Part shown: piece after piece, positions 12,288 to 25,647 of the stretch
How positions within the stretch are numbered: position 1 is the stretch's first letter
Layout of the letters: every line of letters begins with the position of its first letter
Origin: Hybos culiciformis
Lineage: Eukaryota; Arthropoda; Insecta; Diptera; Hybotidae
Length of the DNA: 64,000 bases
Direction: 5' to 3'
Assembly: GCA_964007475.1 (NCBI GenBank)
Contig: OZ023273.1
Location: forward strand, 147,719,308 to 147,783,307
Position numbers and translations under genes: made by a program
Notes under the pieces: generated by a model
Told to the model about the DNA's origin: nothing
What the model saw: the letters and a program-made list of their open reading frames with translations, nothing else
The model's database searches: none

Positions 12288-15200
12288 TACAATAATCTGC
12301 TATTAATAATTCTGAACAGTAGGTACATATATATAATTTTTATAAGCTCCAAATCAAGACATATTAAATAATATGTACAACATATTAAAAAATTTGAATT
12401 CACTTAATTTCTTTTAATTCAATAAATAATAATAAGTATAATATTAAAATAAATCAAATTAAGTATTTCATGTCTCAAAAACCACTTAAGAATATATTTC
12501 GAAGGAAATTTGAATTCAGGGGTTATGGAAATTTATTTTCAACATGAATTCATTTTAACAATCAAAAATCCCTTCATTTATAAATCCATAAAATAAAAAA
12601 TAAATCTAAATTTTTCATTTCTTTTTTTTTCCATTTTTCTTTTTTGGCTAACAATGAATTTAATATACATATATAAGAAGAGAATAACATAAATTATGTA
12701 CGACTGGTTGGATGATGAAAAAAATAACAAGAATTTTTATTTTATCAGTTAAGAAAAATACGTATTTAATTAAGAGATGGAAATTCTATTTGAAATTTGA
12801 ATAAAAAATAAGAAATTCAGAAATTAAGAAAAATATTTTCCAACTTAATTAGGATTTTTTTTTAAGGACTGCAGTTAAGTTTTGCTTGATAAAACATTTA
12901 ATTCACGATTGTTAGTTCATAAATTATTTTTAACAATATAATAATTTCAATTTCAAAAGTTGCTTTATTATGACTGATAGTTATAATCCTTCATATATGT
13001 TAAATTTCTTAAAACTGAGTTAACTAATAAAAATTCGTATGAAAGAAATGAAACTTCTTTTGAGAATTGAATCGTAATAAGACGATAATAGCACTGCATT
13101 TTAAACAAAATTTATTCTAAAGACGTTTAATTTAACTCCTTCGTATTTTTCAAAAGATTTCCATTCAATATTTGTGTAAAAAATAATAGTTAATATGCAA
13201 TCAAAATTTTAGCAAAAACATTAAGCATAATAAATATTTTAAAATAGCATTAAAAAAATATTTTTATATATTTTCTACAATAACGATTATGGCTTACTCT
13301 AAAATAATTATATTTCTTAAGTAAAGGTAGATACTTGCTTCTTGTATAAAAACATTCAAAAATTATGTTTGCTTTTTAGTTTAATAGAAAAAATTTGAAA
13401 TTTTTATAGTCATTAAAAAATTATTATATTACTTACTTAAAAATGAGCGCATAACATATAAAAAATTTCAAAATACATAAGTATGTACCATTATTTTTTA
13501 ATGTTATTATTTTATTCTTAACAATAACAAATAATTATAATTTGTTTTTAATTAAATAAACAATATAAAATAAATAATAATAATGAAAATAATAAAAAAT
13601 AAGTATAGTTATATTTACACAATATATTAAATTTCTTTAAAAAAAACCAAAACTTAATGAACACAAAATATTTATAATTATTACCGAAATACAATCATGC
13701 TTTAATTGTCCTTTGTTGTTATGGTTTGAGAAAAAAAAAATAATAAAGAAAAAATAATAATCATAAAATTATAATTATTATTATTATTATTTTTTTAAAT
13801 GAAATTAAATATTAATTTTGTTTGGAAATAATACTTGCATGACTGTTTAATCTGTACATACAAATAGATACATACATTATGTACATACATGAAATATAAC
13901 AACAAATAATCGTCGAGTCTGGGGGGAAAAATTGTCAAATCATTTTTTTTAGTGCAAATTTCTAATATTTATTATTATGATTATTATGTTTCATGTTTAT
14001 GCTAAAATTTCGATTATACATATACTTAGATAAGTATCTAACTACATATCCATATACTTTGTTTAAGTATGTAACAGAAGTACTTAAGTAATTATTTGAA
14101 TTTTTAAAAAAATATATAAAAAAAAGCAATATGAATATACTTCGAATTTTTCTATTCTTTTAATTTTTTAGACTAAGTTATTCTAAATAATTATTTTTCT
14201 TTCATTGAAGATAAGACGATGGCTATACTTACTGAATCTTACTGAAACATGTTATGGCTTTGAAGACATTTATTTTAAAACAATTTGTCTAAAAAATCCA
14301 AGAAGTACTAATTTTATACTTAACTTGGTTAAGTTTAATTTAAAAAAATTGATTTCTGCCCTTTTCAATATAATTATAATTTTGACTGATATAATAACTA
14401 GTCTATTTTACCTGTATATATTAGACATATTAATTTCACTATTGCTAAGATAATGTCAAAAAAATATTTATCATCATACGATATCAAATTTTCTGTATAT
14501 TTTATCATTTATGCTTTCTTAAAGTTATGTTTTAAATTATCACACCCAATTATTAACATGGTAATGAAAAAGAAGTTGAAAGTTAATGAACTTTGTGTAG
14601 AATATTAATTCTAATAAAAATAAATTAGAACTTTTAAAGGTAAGGAACTTTTAAAGGTAGAGTTTGAAAAACTTTACGTAATTTACGAAATTTAATATTA
14701 TATATAAGTAAGTAATCAAATAAAATAAAAACTGATTCTTTCGTTAATCATATCTAAATTTTAGTCAAAAATAATTTGATATTGTGACATTAGTTCTAAG
14801 AAAATAATATTTTAGGCCGCCAAACTACTTTAAAAACTTTTTATTAGCGTGTAGGCCTGCTTTCTAAACGAGTTTTAAACGTCTGTTGAAATAAGTTTAA
14901 ACCTTGTGTTCGAATAAATTACTCTGACTATGCTTGAAATAATTCCGGAAATTCTTTAATATCTTCAATTATACATTATTAACAATTTGTCCACATAAGT
15001 TCAACTCGTTAAAAATTACAATTATATTATACTTATTGCACTAAATCTCGTACTATATTTAAATAAAAATTTAAATAAATAAAAAGTATAAACTAAATGT
15101 GCACTTGAGCTTAATTTCACAATTATGTAATAATGTTTTATTAACGAAAAGTTAGTAAGTTTTTTTACATAACAACATCATGACTTCAAAGTATGTATTT

Positions 15201-18200
15201 GTGTAATTCAAGTTCATTGTCAAATATTTCACAAAATTTCGAGATTCTAATAAGCTTTTCGTAATATTGCGAAATTGTGTTTTAAAAATTCTTGCATTTT
15301 CTGATTTGCAATTACCTACATGATTTTTAAACAAATATACTTATTTGTAGCATAAATTTTAACTTATTACTTAATAAAGTATGATTTTTTATTTTTTTAA
15401 TATAATAAACAAAAATATATCTTCTTAATAAGTATTAATGACATTTTATCTTTAAAAAAATAAAAATGTTTACTTATAATTTATAAATATACATATGTAT
15501 ATGAATTCATGTACATTAAAGTGGAAAAAATATATTGTAAGTTGCAACATAATTTTAATTTTTTTTTATTTTATAAGTTTAAGGAATTCTCCAGACAAAA
15601 ATTAATCATAAATACTTACAACAACTTGTTATCGTTTTTGTGAAATGAATATCGTATAAAAATATACAGACATTATTTATATAATATTTATTTATCTGAA
15701 ACACACAAAAACAGATATAAATTTATGCATATACTTACTTACTTTATTATTATGCATCATATCTATGTAGTATGTAAGCGAGTTTTTTTTTTTGTTCAAT
15801 AAAAAATTCTAATTAGTCTAATGGAGACTAAATAAACATTCGGATGGAAAAGGAGATAAAAAGAATTTTATTTTTTTGTATGTGTATTTTTAAATTAATG
15901 AAATGAAAACTTCACAAAGCAGATTATATCGGCATTTTTATTTTTTTATTTTTTTTTATTTCTATAATATAAATTTTAAAAATACATTATTATATACTTA
16001 CTGCTCATTATGATAGTTTCTATACTAAAACTCGCCTCGATCATAAAAACATAATTTTTGACTCTTCTGTACAATATAATTTTAGAAAGTAATTAAGTTT
16101 ATAGTTTTTATGTATAAAATTTTTTTGATGATTTAATGATTTTGCAAAGTAAGTAATCCAGGTCACAGGCTTAAATATTAAGTAAAATATTATAGTACCG
16201 AGGGTAAATACTTAAGCTTTATAATTTCATCAACGCTTAAAGTTAGGAGCAAGCACTATGTTTTTCACAAATTTAGTTTTGTTCAAGGTTTATTCTTGGT
16301 TGTCTTTGTATCATAAGTAATATACATTATACATATCAAAATCAAAAAAAAAACAAAAAAAAGCGTTCAAATAAAACTGAAAAATTTATGAAAAGAAATT
16401 GTAAAATACTGAAAAACCAATTTGATATTATGACAAGCAATAGTTTTATTTTAAATTTTTAATCAATTTCTGTACGTATTGTAACTAAGAGAATAGAAAA
16501 ACCTCGAGAAAAATATTTGTTTTTTAATTTTATACCTCCTTTTACTGCTTTTATCCCTAAAATAGATGCAATAAACGTAAGTTCAAATGTACAGTCTATC
16601 TATAGTGTGTTACAAAAAAAATGTTAACTTTCAAATTCATAGGAATCTAAGAACTTAATTCAACATTAAATGATAAAATTGAAAATGTGTGTTTTTTTTT
16701 TAAAACCTCTTAATTTGCCTCTTGCATATGTTTGGTTAAAAATATTCATCGCACCATACAATTAATAGCTCAAAACGTTGCAGGGATTCATTTCAGATTT
16801 TATATTGATTTATTTTATTTGGAAAATATAAAGGAATGCAAAAAAAAAAAATAATACTTAATATATAATAATAATTGGCTTCGCGTTTATACATCTTAGA
16901 ATCTGTTGAGAATAAGTATAGAATCTTTCCATTAACTTAAAAAAAAAAAATTATGAAGACATGATAATGAGAAAGAATAATCTATCATATTGAAAATAAT
17001 TTTTAAATACCACTTAGTTCAACATATTTTCCATCTTATGCAAAATCACAAGAGAATAAATATTAAGATTTTATAAAAATATAAATTGCTGCAAAAAACA
17101 TGTTTATGAGTAGGCCTATTTACTTGTAGCTATGTATGTAATAATTCTTCAAATAGAAAATAATACGATACATTTTTGACAGACAATAAATAATGAATTT
17201 GATAATTTTTTTAATTAGTTAACATTTACATTTAAAATTTGATTTATAATATCAGTGATATATTTATATAAATAAATCAAGCTAATTAAATTAGAATTAA
17301 AAGAACAAAACAAAATGTTTTGAATAATTAAGCCAATGAAAATAAAGTTAAGTATACCATTTAGAATTCTAATTTCCTCTTGTTTCATAAACAGAGTCCA
17401 TTGTTAGTCAATTAGAAAACACCATTTCAAACTAAGTACTTAGATAGTGTTGTATTATTACAAACAGGAAAATTTCGTGGTAAGTTCTTTTTCAAATTGT
17501 AAATTTAGCAAAAAAAATTAGGCATAATAACATCTCAGGTTTTTATTATAGGAATTTTGGAATTTTGCTTTGAAATTTTAGATATTTTTTTTGAGTATTA
17601 TATTTCCCTTGATAACATCTTAAACCTCGCGTAATAACGCACCAAATAATATAATTTCTATTAAGTATACATAAGTGTACTCAATTACGTTGGAGTAAAA
17701 TATGTCTCTGTAAACAAGTAAGTACCTAATTCAAATGAAAAATATGACGAAAATTTCTCATATAAAGTGTATCGACTCTTTTGTAACCGCATCTACTACG
17801 CAACCTAAAACATTTTCGATTATCCTCACATATATGCCTAACATAAACATTGCTAGTGAATTATATGGAGAAGAGTCGTCGATATTTAAAAAATAAATAA
17901 AAATCATAGTTTTGCGAATTTTCTCCCTTCAAAAATATTCATCAAAATTATCATAAATTACATCTTCAGTTGCTTAGCGACTAACACTTTTAGCGACAAT
18001 TATAAAAATTAAAAAAAAAAATTATCTTTTATTTGTAATTCATTTTTTATGACATGGCAGTTTTTTTTATCTTGTATGACCACAGATTTAAGGCAAAAAT
18101 AATTTTTTTCTATTTATAATACACAAACATTAAGTATATTTGACTTTAAGACTTTAATCACCTATTAAAAAATATACATAAATATGTATGTATTATTTTT

Positions 18201-19170
18201 AAACCATAAAAAATTTGGCACGAGTGATAAATATTTTTTTTATTTAACTCGTGAAAAATTTCCTAATCTTTCATAAATTTTTCAATTTATGTGAAGGTTT
18301 TGTTAGTTCACGAACCTTTTTTTTTATTATTTGGCAATAAGTAAAAACTATATTTATAGAAATAAAAAAATTATCTTAAGTTTTTCTTTATTTTAATAAT
18401 TTTTATTAATAATTAATAATAATATTTTATATAAGATGCTTTTCATTACCAATCAATCTTTGATTTAATTGCTTTTTTGATTGTCTACCAACTAGCATCT
18501 TAGGCCCATGATAACAGTATGTAGTGAATCTTATGAAGATAAAACTCAGATTATTTTAATGTTACTAAGTACTTATTTGGTGAATTATTATTTTAAATTT
18601 TAAATATCACATACTTAGGTACATTGCATATGAACCAAAAGGTTAATCACTCTAATAATTTTGGAATAATTTGTTTAATATGCACTATTATTGCATAGTT
18701 ACTTATAACTATTACTTAATATCTAATAATATCAAATAATACTAATAATGTTAATTTCTTATGATTTTTATGTTTTAATTTATATTTTTACTTATATGTG
18801 AACAACTATAGAGCGGTGTATGTGGAAATTTGTACATTGTACAATGTTGAATAAAACATAAAAAAAACACACACAAAATAATCATTAACATTTTTTTATT
18901 TTTTTAATATAAAATATATTATTCAGTTTGAAAATAAATAAATACTTTTTATAAATTATTCGTCATTTCAAGATAAATTATTATTATTAAAATATTAAGT
19001 ATAGTAAGTAATTAAAATTTAATTAATATCCGGATTTTTATGATTCCTCATACATTTTAATTAAGTATAAATTCTATTCAATTTTATTAAATATAAGTAA
19101 ATAAAATACGAGGGGTCAACCACATCTTAAATAAAAATGCAAGTATTCCCAATTTCGGCAATAAACCGTA

Positions 19171-19250
19171 TTTATTGCCATATTGCCAATATATTGCCAA
19201 TATTGCCAATATTCCCAAATATTGCCAATATTCCCAAATATTGTCATATG
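19171..19250. repeat. Short tandem repeat of ATTGCCAAT / ATTCCCAAAT
   Basis: About eight degenerate copies of a 9-10-bp unit (attgccaat, attcccaaat). The surrounding 19110-19960 is somewhat less AT-rich than its neighbours but has no long reading frame. I do not recognise a repeat family. Confidence 0.7.
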
Positions 19251-20135
19251 TGACTTGTAGCCCCATCTACGAATGATTTTTGAACTCGTTATCAACAGAA
19301 TTAGAAAGCTCTCATCAAGTAGATGCATTTCAATAAAAAAAATTTGAAAATCGGTTTATAAATAGCCGAGAAATCTTAATTTTAGTATTTCAGCAGATTT
19401 TCAGTATAAATTTTCCTTGCGATTTCAAATTGACTATGTTGGATAAATGTCTCTCTACAGCTTTCGTAATTTTCAACCGATCATCAATGTTTAGGTATCA
19501 AAATGAAAGTGAGATTGTCTTCTATAATTTAACGAAGTAAAACAAAAATTTATAATATAAGTTACAATGCCTTTAATGCTTGAAAAAGTGACCGGACTGG
19601 GTTTTTTTTATTATTTGAGCATTAAATTCGAAATGCTTGGGCGGTTTCAATGATGTCGTTGGAGAGGTAATTAGAACAGCTTTCCATTGGTATAAAGTAA
19701 ATGGTGTTTCCGAGTGTTTCGATGACTTGTTACCGACTTATGAGTACAAATGTACAAATATATACATCAAAAAACATGAAAAATTGCAATTGGTCCATAT
19801 AAAAAATTCGAGCTGATGCAAACGAACCAAGTATCGTTTTTAACTTACTTTTGGGTGAGGATTCAAAAATTATAGTGAGGTCTCTGGAGCATCCATGAAG
19901 AAGAAATTTGTTCTGCAGTATTATTGAACTTTTATAAAAATAATTTTCAATTAATTTTTTCGAAAAATAATTTTTGCCAGAAAAAATTGTTATACATGTT
20001 GGGTAGTAAATTATAATACTTTGACGGCATAAGAAAAAGAAAAAATGCTACCTATAAAAAAAAACTTACTTAATATTTATAGACTTAGTTACTTAATATT
20101 TAAAGACTTTACAATAACTTTTTTTAATATTATGA

Positions 20136-20335
20136 NNNNNNNNNNNNNNNNNNNNNNNNNNNNNNNNNNNNNNNNNNNNNNNNNNNNNNNNNNNNNNNNN
20201 NNNNNNNNNNNNNNNNNNNNNNNNNNNNNNNNNNNNNNNNNNNNNNNNNNNNNNNNNNNNNNNNNNNNNNNNNNNNNNNNNNNNNNNNNNNNNNNNNNNN
20301 NNNNNNNNNNNNNNNNNNNNNNNNNNNNNNNNNNN
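20136..20335. other. Assembly gap, 200 N
   Basis: Exactly 200 N. The round size suggests a placeholder of unknown true length. Reading frames spanning it are artefacts. Confidence 0.99.
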
Positions 20336-23300
20336 ACATGAACACATTCCCAATAAGGTAATTCTTTAAATTTATTCGCAATCAAAATACCCACATCCTG
20401 AAATCTTCAAAAATTTTCTCAATGAAAAAAAAAATCTATAAGAATTATCACGTAACAAATCATATGATAACTGTCAAAATCCTACCACAATGGAAAAAAA
20501 TTATTTAAAAGGATAAATTTTCCAGCAAACAACAAAAAAAAAAACAATTTCTCTTTCTGCATGGAATTTCTTGATTTCATGTATAGATAAGTGTGTACTG
20601 AAAATTTTCTCTTTCAATAATGTAACTAACTACGAAGTATATTTTAAGTAAAATATATAGGGACTTATTCAGGCAATGTATATAAATACTTAGGCAAGTA
20701 CTTACTTGGAAGTTTTATTTTGATTTTGATTTTATCGGATTTACTTTTATTTTAAGGATTTCTGAAGAATACTTACCCGCCTTCACATTTTATGAACTTA
20801 AATATTAATTTTTCTAGAAAATATTGATTCTTAGAATTTAAAAAAAATATTGATCATACAATGGGAAGTAAGTAAGTGAATATTGTACTTAAGTCTCGAC
20901 TTAAGTAAACCTACATCGGGGTATACTTAGTTATAAAATAGGTTATTGGCGAGGTTATTGGTTATAAATTAAATAAGAAATTAAATATTTTCCAGTTAAT
21001 TTTGTGAAATTTTTGTTTAAATAGGAGTATCGACGAGTGTACTGATATGTAATTAGTTTCAGAACATTTTTGATAAATAATAATTTACCAGGAAATTTGT
21101 AAATTAGTTTTTGAATTGTTTTTTTTTTTAATTAAATACTTATATTTAAAAAAAATTTTTTTTTGCAATTCGAAGCAAATAAAAATAATTTAAAATTGAT
21201 TCTTATAGATAAATATCTGAGTCATCTGAGTATTAATTTATTAATTATGTGAAAATTTGCCGAACAAAAACTAGGGTAAGTGTTAGTACATTTCATTTTT
21301 CGGGTTAAAATCAATCATTATGTTAATACTTAGTTCGTTTAATGAAAACGTTCATTTTCCGTGTAACTAATTACTTATAACTATTGTTTTTAAGGGTTTT
21401 CTATTCTTACTTAATAAAGCTTTAGGGAAGGAATTTAATACTTAACAGTGTTTTTCTTATAATTATAAGATCACTTATAAACTTTTAAAAAAAAATTATT
21501 AACAAATTATTTTAGTTATACTTACTTACTTACTTATTTACATAAATTCAAGGAGAGTAAATAAATACTGTCCCGATTTAAGTTCTTAAATTTATTTAAT
21601 TTATTACCTAAGTAAGTAAGTATATAGTTACTTATCGACGTACATACTTATTTAGTTTTTTACACGCTATAAATCACAAATTCTAGAAATTCATAGATTT
21701 AAGTCAGCATTCGATATTATGATCATTTCCAAATAAGCATTTAATTTTCTTGAAATTCATTTGGTTTAAGCGAGAATATAAGCAACGGAAGTTTTAATTT
21801 TTTTTAATGTTTTCAAAACTCGAGTGAATACTTACCTACCAAATTTATTAAACGCAAATAAAATCGCAAAATACTTAACCAAATATTGATTTAGATTTTT
21901 ACTTACTTACATAAGTAAAGTATACCTATTTAGATCAAAATAGCAAAATAAACAGAAAAATACATTCATCGATCATAATGTATTAAAAACTTATTTAATT
22001 TATTACCTATGTATTAAAAATTTTACCTATGTATTAAAAATTTTAAATTTTAAGCTTGGTTTTAAGTAACATCAACTACTCAATTACCAATTAAAAATAT
22101 TCTTACCTTATTTTGATATCAAGATCAAAAATAATAGAATCAGGATCTAAAAAGAAGTTAACAATTGTGAGTATTCCAAATTTTCAATTGAAGTCCTTAT
22201 CAACTTGACGTTTTTATTACCTAATTAATTTCGTTTTAGGTATATAAGTTAACAAGTACCTATAGCGACATTAAATTATACATTATACATAAGTAAGTAT
22301 ATAATTATGTTTTTTTAATTAAAAATAAAACAAATTAACTAGCACTGTTATCCACAGGAAAAAAAATTAAAATTTTCTTACTTAAGTACGAGCATATAAT
22401 TTATAGGTAATGTATTTATTAATTATATTTTTAACCAGATTTTTAGTTATTTTCTTATTTACTTAGTACAAACAACTTTTAATGTCATCATGATTGTTCT
22501 ATCGATTTCTGATCTTTTATTTTTATTTTTTCTTAATACTTAAGTAATAATTCACTTTACACGAGTATTTTACTCCGAGGTAGGATCCCTACCTATAAGT
22601 GCATATATGTTTTCAAATTTTCTTCCAACTTGTAATCTTGATTTTTTGCTTATAACTTCTCCGATAAGTTCTGGGTTTAGATTGAGTAAAATATTATTAT
22701 AAAGTGACAAAAAAATATATCTAACTAACATCAGAAAGAATTCCCAAGTTCAAAACGAAATATTTCAATAATAGGTAAGAACTTATATGTACTTATTTGA
22801 ATGCATAGCTAGGTAGTTAAATTACGAAACTGAAATTATATTGGGCGTCCTAACTGCTTGTTTTGTTATTCCCAAAATTAAAACAAGTTTTGTGAAAATT
22901 CCAGAAGTAGGTATATCTGAACTAAAAACCTACCTAATATTCAGGTAGAAACTAACATTAAATCATACTTGCCCGACTGAAACTGAATTAAAATACATTT
23001 AAGAAAAACTTAATCAACGCCAAGACGAATAACGCCAAAACGTGAAGATTTAGCAATTATAGTTATACTACTGATGTGTTCCCGTGTTCCTACATAAGAA
23101 TTTAGTCTACCTATCTTTCTAGCACATTAAAGCCTCCATTCAAGCTTAAAAAATAAATTGCAAATCATACTTAATGCCCCACAAAAAAAAATCCCTAGGA
23201 AACAGCTGGCTTAGGAAATCTTGGCATATCTCTGAACATAAACCAGAAGAAGAAAAAACAGGTTAATTCTATCAAATAAATATTGTGTCAGTCAATTAAA

Positions 23301-24159
23301 ATAAATTTTAGTGTTTTTTTCACTTGTTTACAAAAATTTTCTCAACCCAATTGAAAAAAACAAAAAAAAAATTAAAAATTGAGAAAAGCAATTTTTTTTT
23401 TTGTTTACTTTTAAAGTTTCCTCGAGTTTTCCTTGAGTTTTCCCTAACAAAACAAAAACACAAAAAGAAGATGTTTCAAAATATACCTATTAATTTTTAT
23501 TATATATTTATTATTTTTCTATTTTTTTTAATTCTTGAAATTAATTTTTAATTTATTATTTTAATTTATTATTTTATAAATTCATTAAAATTCAGTCAAG
23601 GGATTTTTCGAAAGTTGTTTTGTAATCACCAAAATTCACTTCTTCTTCTTCACACAAAAAGTCAAAGAAATTGGAAAATTGAATTTCCTTTTTTTCTGAA
23701 TTTCAATTTTATTGAATTTTCTATTTTTATTTTTTTTTTTTTAATTATTTAAATTAATTTTCCAATTTAATTTTTCATTAAATTGAATATTATTAATCTC
23801 TGAAATTGGGAAAATTTCTTAGTCAAATTTCTTTTTTCCGCGAACTAAATTCACAACAAACTTACGAATCAAATGAAAATTGACAACTAAAAAAAAAAAT
23901 GAGAAAAAAAAACATTCTTCAATAATACACCACTCTTCCCAGTAAACAAGAAATAAAACAAAAAAAAAATTAACCTCAAGGAAAATTTTATCAGCTGAAC
24001 GAGATTAAGCGGGTGGCTTAAAAATATTTTATTGGCTTGAATAGAATGAAAAAATTAATGTTTTTTATAATTCTTATATCGAAGATATATTCAACGTTAA
24101 CCGACGATGCTTATCTTTTGTTTACACTTTTTTCCCGGCATTTATAATCGCGATGAGAT

Positions 24160-25119
24160 GGGGGTTGGACATTTGTCCGCGGGACATTTGTCCGCGATTT
24201 GTTTTTGTATCGCGGACATAAAAATGACATTTGTCCGCGATTCAAAATGTCTTTTGTCCGCCGCGGACAAATGACATTTTGCAAAATGACATTTGTCCGC
24301 TAAAAATTAAAAAAAGCAATCGCGGACAAATGACATTTTGGAAAATGACATATGTCCGCTAAAAATTTGAGGCTAAAGTGCAGATCACGTGAACCAATCA
24401 GAATCGGCACAACAAGAGAGGGTGGTGGGGGGCGACGGGCGGGCGGGTGGACTGGTGGTTGGTCAGTGGGATTTGCGGCGTCAGCCGCAAATCCCACTGA
24501 CCAACTACCAGTCCACCCGCCCGCCCGCCGCCCCCCACCACCCTCTCTTTAAGGGGCAAATCGGGCAAAAAAAAAAAAATTGCATATACAAAATGTATGA
24601 ACAATTTGGGAGGACTCTACCCCTCTTCCCTTTTCCAAGCTTCAGACGATTCTGAGTGGTTCACGTAATCTGCAGTATCTCCAAAATTGAAAAATCAATC
24701 GCGGACAAATGACATTTTGCAAAATGACATTTGTCCGCTAAAAAAACTGAAAAATCAATCGCGGACAAATGACATTTTGCAAAATGACATTTGTCCGCTA
24801 AAAATTAAAAATTTCAATCGCGGACAAATGACATTTTGCAAAATGACATTTGTCCGCTAAAAATTCGAAAAATCAATCGCGGACAAATGACATTTTGCAA
24901 AATGACATTTGTCCGCTAAAGTTAGAAAATTCAATCGCGTACAAATGTCATTTTGCAAAATGTCATTTGTCCGCTAATTTTGGGACATTTGTCCGCGGCG
25001 GACAAATGTCATTTTACAATCGCGGACAAATGACATTTTGCAAAATGACATTTGTCCGCGAAGTTTTCCATACAAATTTCATCGCGGACAAATGTCCCGC
25101 GGACAAATGTCACGGCGCC
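24160..25119. mobile_element. Palindrome-array foldback element with GC-rich hairpin (element C)
   Basis: Both ends carry two copies of GGACATTTGTCCGC-type words in inverted orientation (24167-24196 and 25083-25111). Flanks show gatgagat (24152-24159) and ggtgagat (25120-25127), a probable 8-bp duplication with one change. The body is an array of the dyad CGGACAAATGACATTTTG / CAAAATGACATTTGTCCG. A run of about 59-bp tandem units occupies roughly 24697-24920. A near-perfect hairpin of about 65-bp arms (24415-24549, loop GTCA at 24480-24483) is very GC-rich. A second nested pair, 24376-24406 with 24646-24677, surrounds it. No transposase is encoded. It shares core and words with the element at 7539-8418. 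Confidence 0.8.
24415..24549. repeat. GC-rich near-perfect hairpin inside element C
   Basis: The arms pair from GAGAGGGTGGTGGGG to CCCCACCACCCTCTC around the tetraloop GTCA. Arm G-runs at 24427-24432, 24437-24439, 24441-24443 and 24445-24447 fit the G-quadruplex pattern on the + strand. The other arm has the complementary C-runs. Open reading frames on both strands here are antisense mirrors of the palindrome. Confidence 0.85.
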
Positions 25120-25304
25120 GGTGAGATTCAGTACATTTAACTTTTTTCTTATATTTTTTTATCTCTCAAGCACGCTTTAGACCGCCGATGAAAACGGATA
25201 CGAAATTGTGTTGATTAAAATTTGCATTGCATTGCGTTTTATATACATATTTTTTTTAATTTAAAATAATTTGTTTTTTAAATTTCAAACACGCTTAGTT
25301 CAAA

Positions 25305-25640
25305 ATATTAATCAACTGGCACGTCCTATATTCTTCACATGAGCGAAATATATTTCACTGATCTGGCAACAAATCAAATCAAAATAAATAAAAAAAATTC
25401 CTATAAGAAAAAAAAATTAAATATTTAATTATAAATTCATTTCATTTATTTATCAATCGCGTCGGTTTCGAAATTTAAAAAATAATAAATATCTAAGTAT
25501 CACAACAGTTTGTTGAAATTCATATTTCAATTTTTTTGTTTGAAAATTATTTGAACAAAAAAATTTCATAGATCAAAATCGCCGACAAAAGCTACAAAAC
25601 AATCCTATCCTAGTACCTACAAATAAAATGACACATATTT
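25305..25640 (+). promoter_or_regulatory. Probable Nprl2 promoter and leader region
   Basis: This is the only short stretch between the foldback element ending at 25119 and the Nprl2 ATG. It contains GATCTGGCAAC near 25359-25370, which resembles the GGCAAC-type core promoter motif enriched at Drosophila housekeeping start sites, and a short GC-richer patch (TCGCGTCGG) near 25457. No TATA box is evident, which fits a housekeeping gene. Position inferred only. Confidence 0.3.
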
Positions 25641-25647
25641 TTAAGAA

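Larger units (their letters stand above)
8427..24151. other. Gene-poor AT-rich stretch between foldback elements B and C
   Basis: Contains the short MITE at 12117-12287, two tandem repeats (11872-11974, 19171-19250), one N gap and scattered AAGTAAGT-type motifs, but no supportable coding exon. A weak inverted pair ATCGACTCTT / AAGAGTCG occurs at 17769-17883. Small reading frames are AT-rich and lack any recognisable family sequence. Confidence 0.55.

Noticed and set aside
12053..12295. 80-aa frame
   Set aside because: Spans the MITE and its palindrome, with no start context or homology.
20045..20394. Frames crossing the N run
   Set aside because: Produced by the undetermined bases of an assembly gap.
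23173..23190. TGCCCCACAAAAA string matching the right boundary of element B
   Set aside because: Only about 13 bases are shared, with no dyad word next to it; probably coincidence.
24300..24655. Overlapping 65-88-aa frames on both strands with near-identical peptides
   Set aside because: They are the two arms of the same hairpin read in opposite directions; no gene is needed to explain them.
24850..25140. 96-aa frame with repeated CHFAKCH-like segments
   Set aside because: The repeat is the translation of the ~59-bp tandem dyad array, not a zinc-finger protein.
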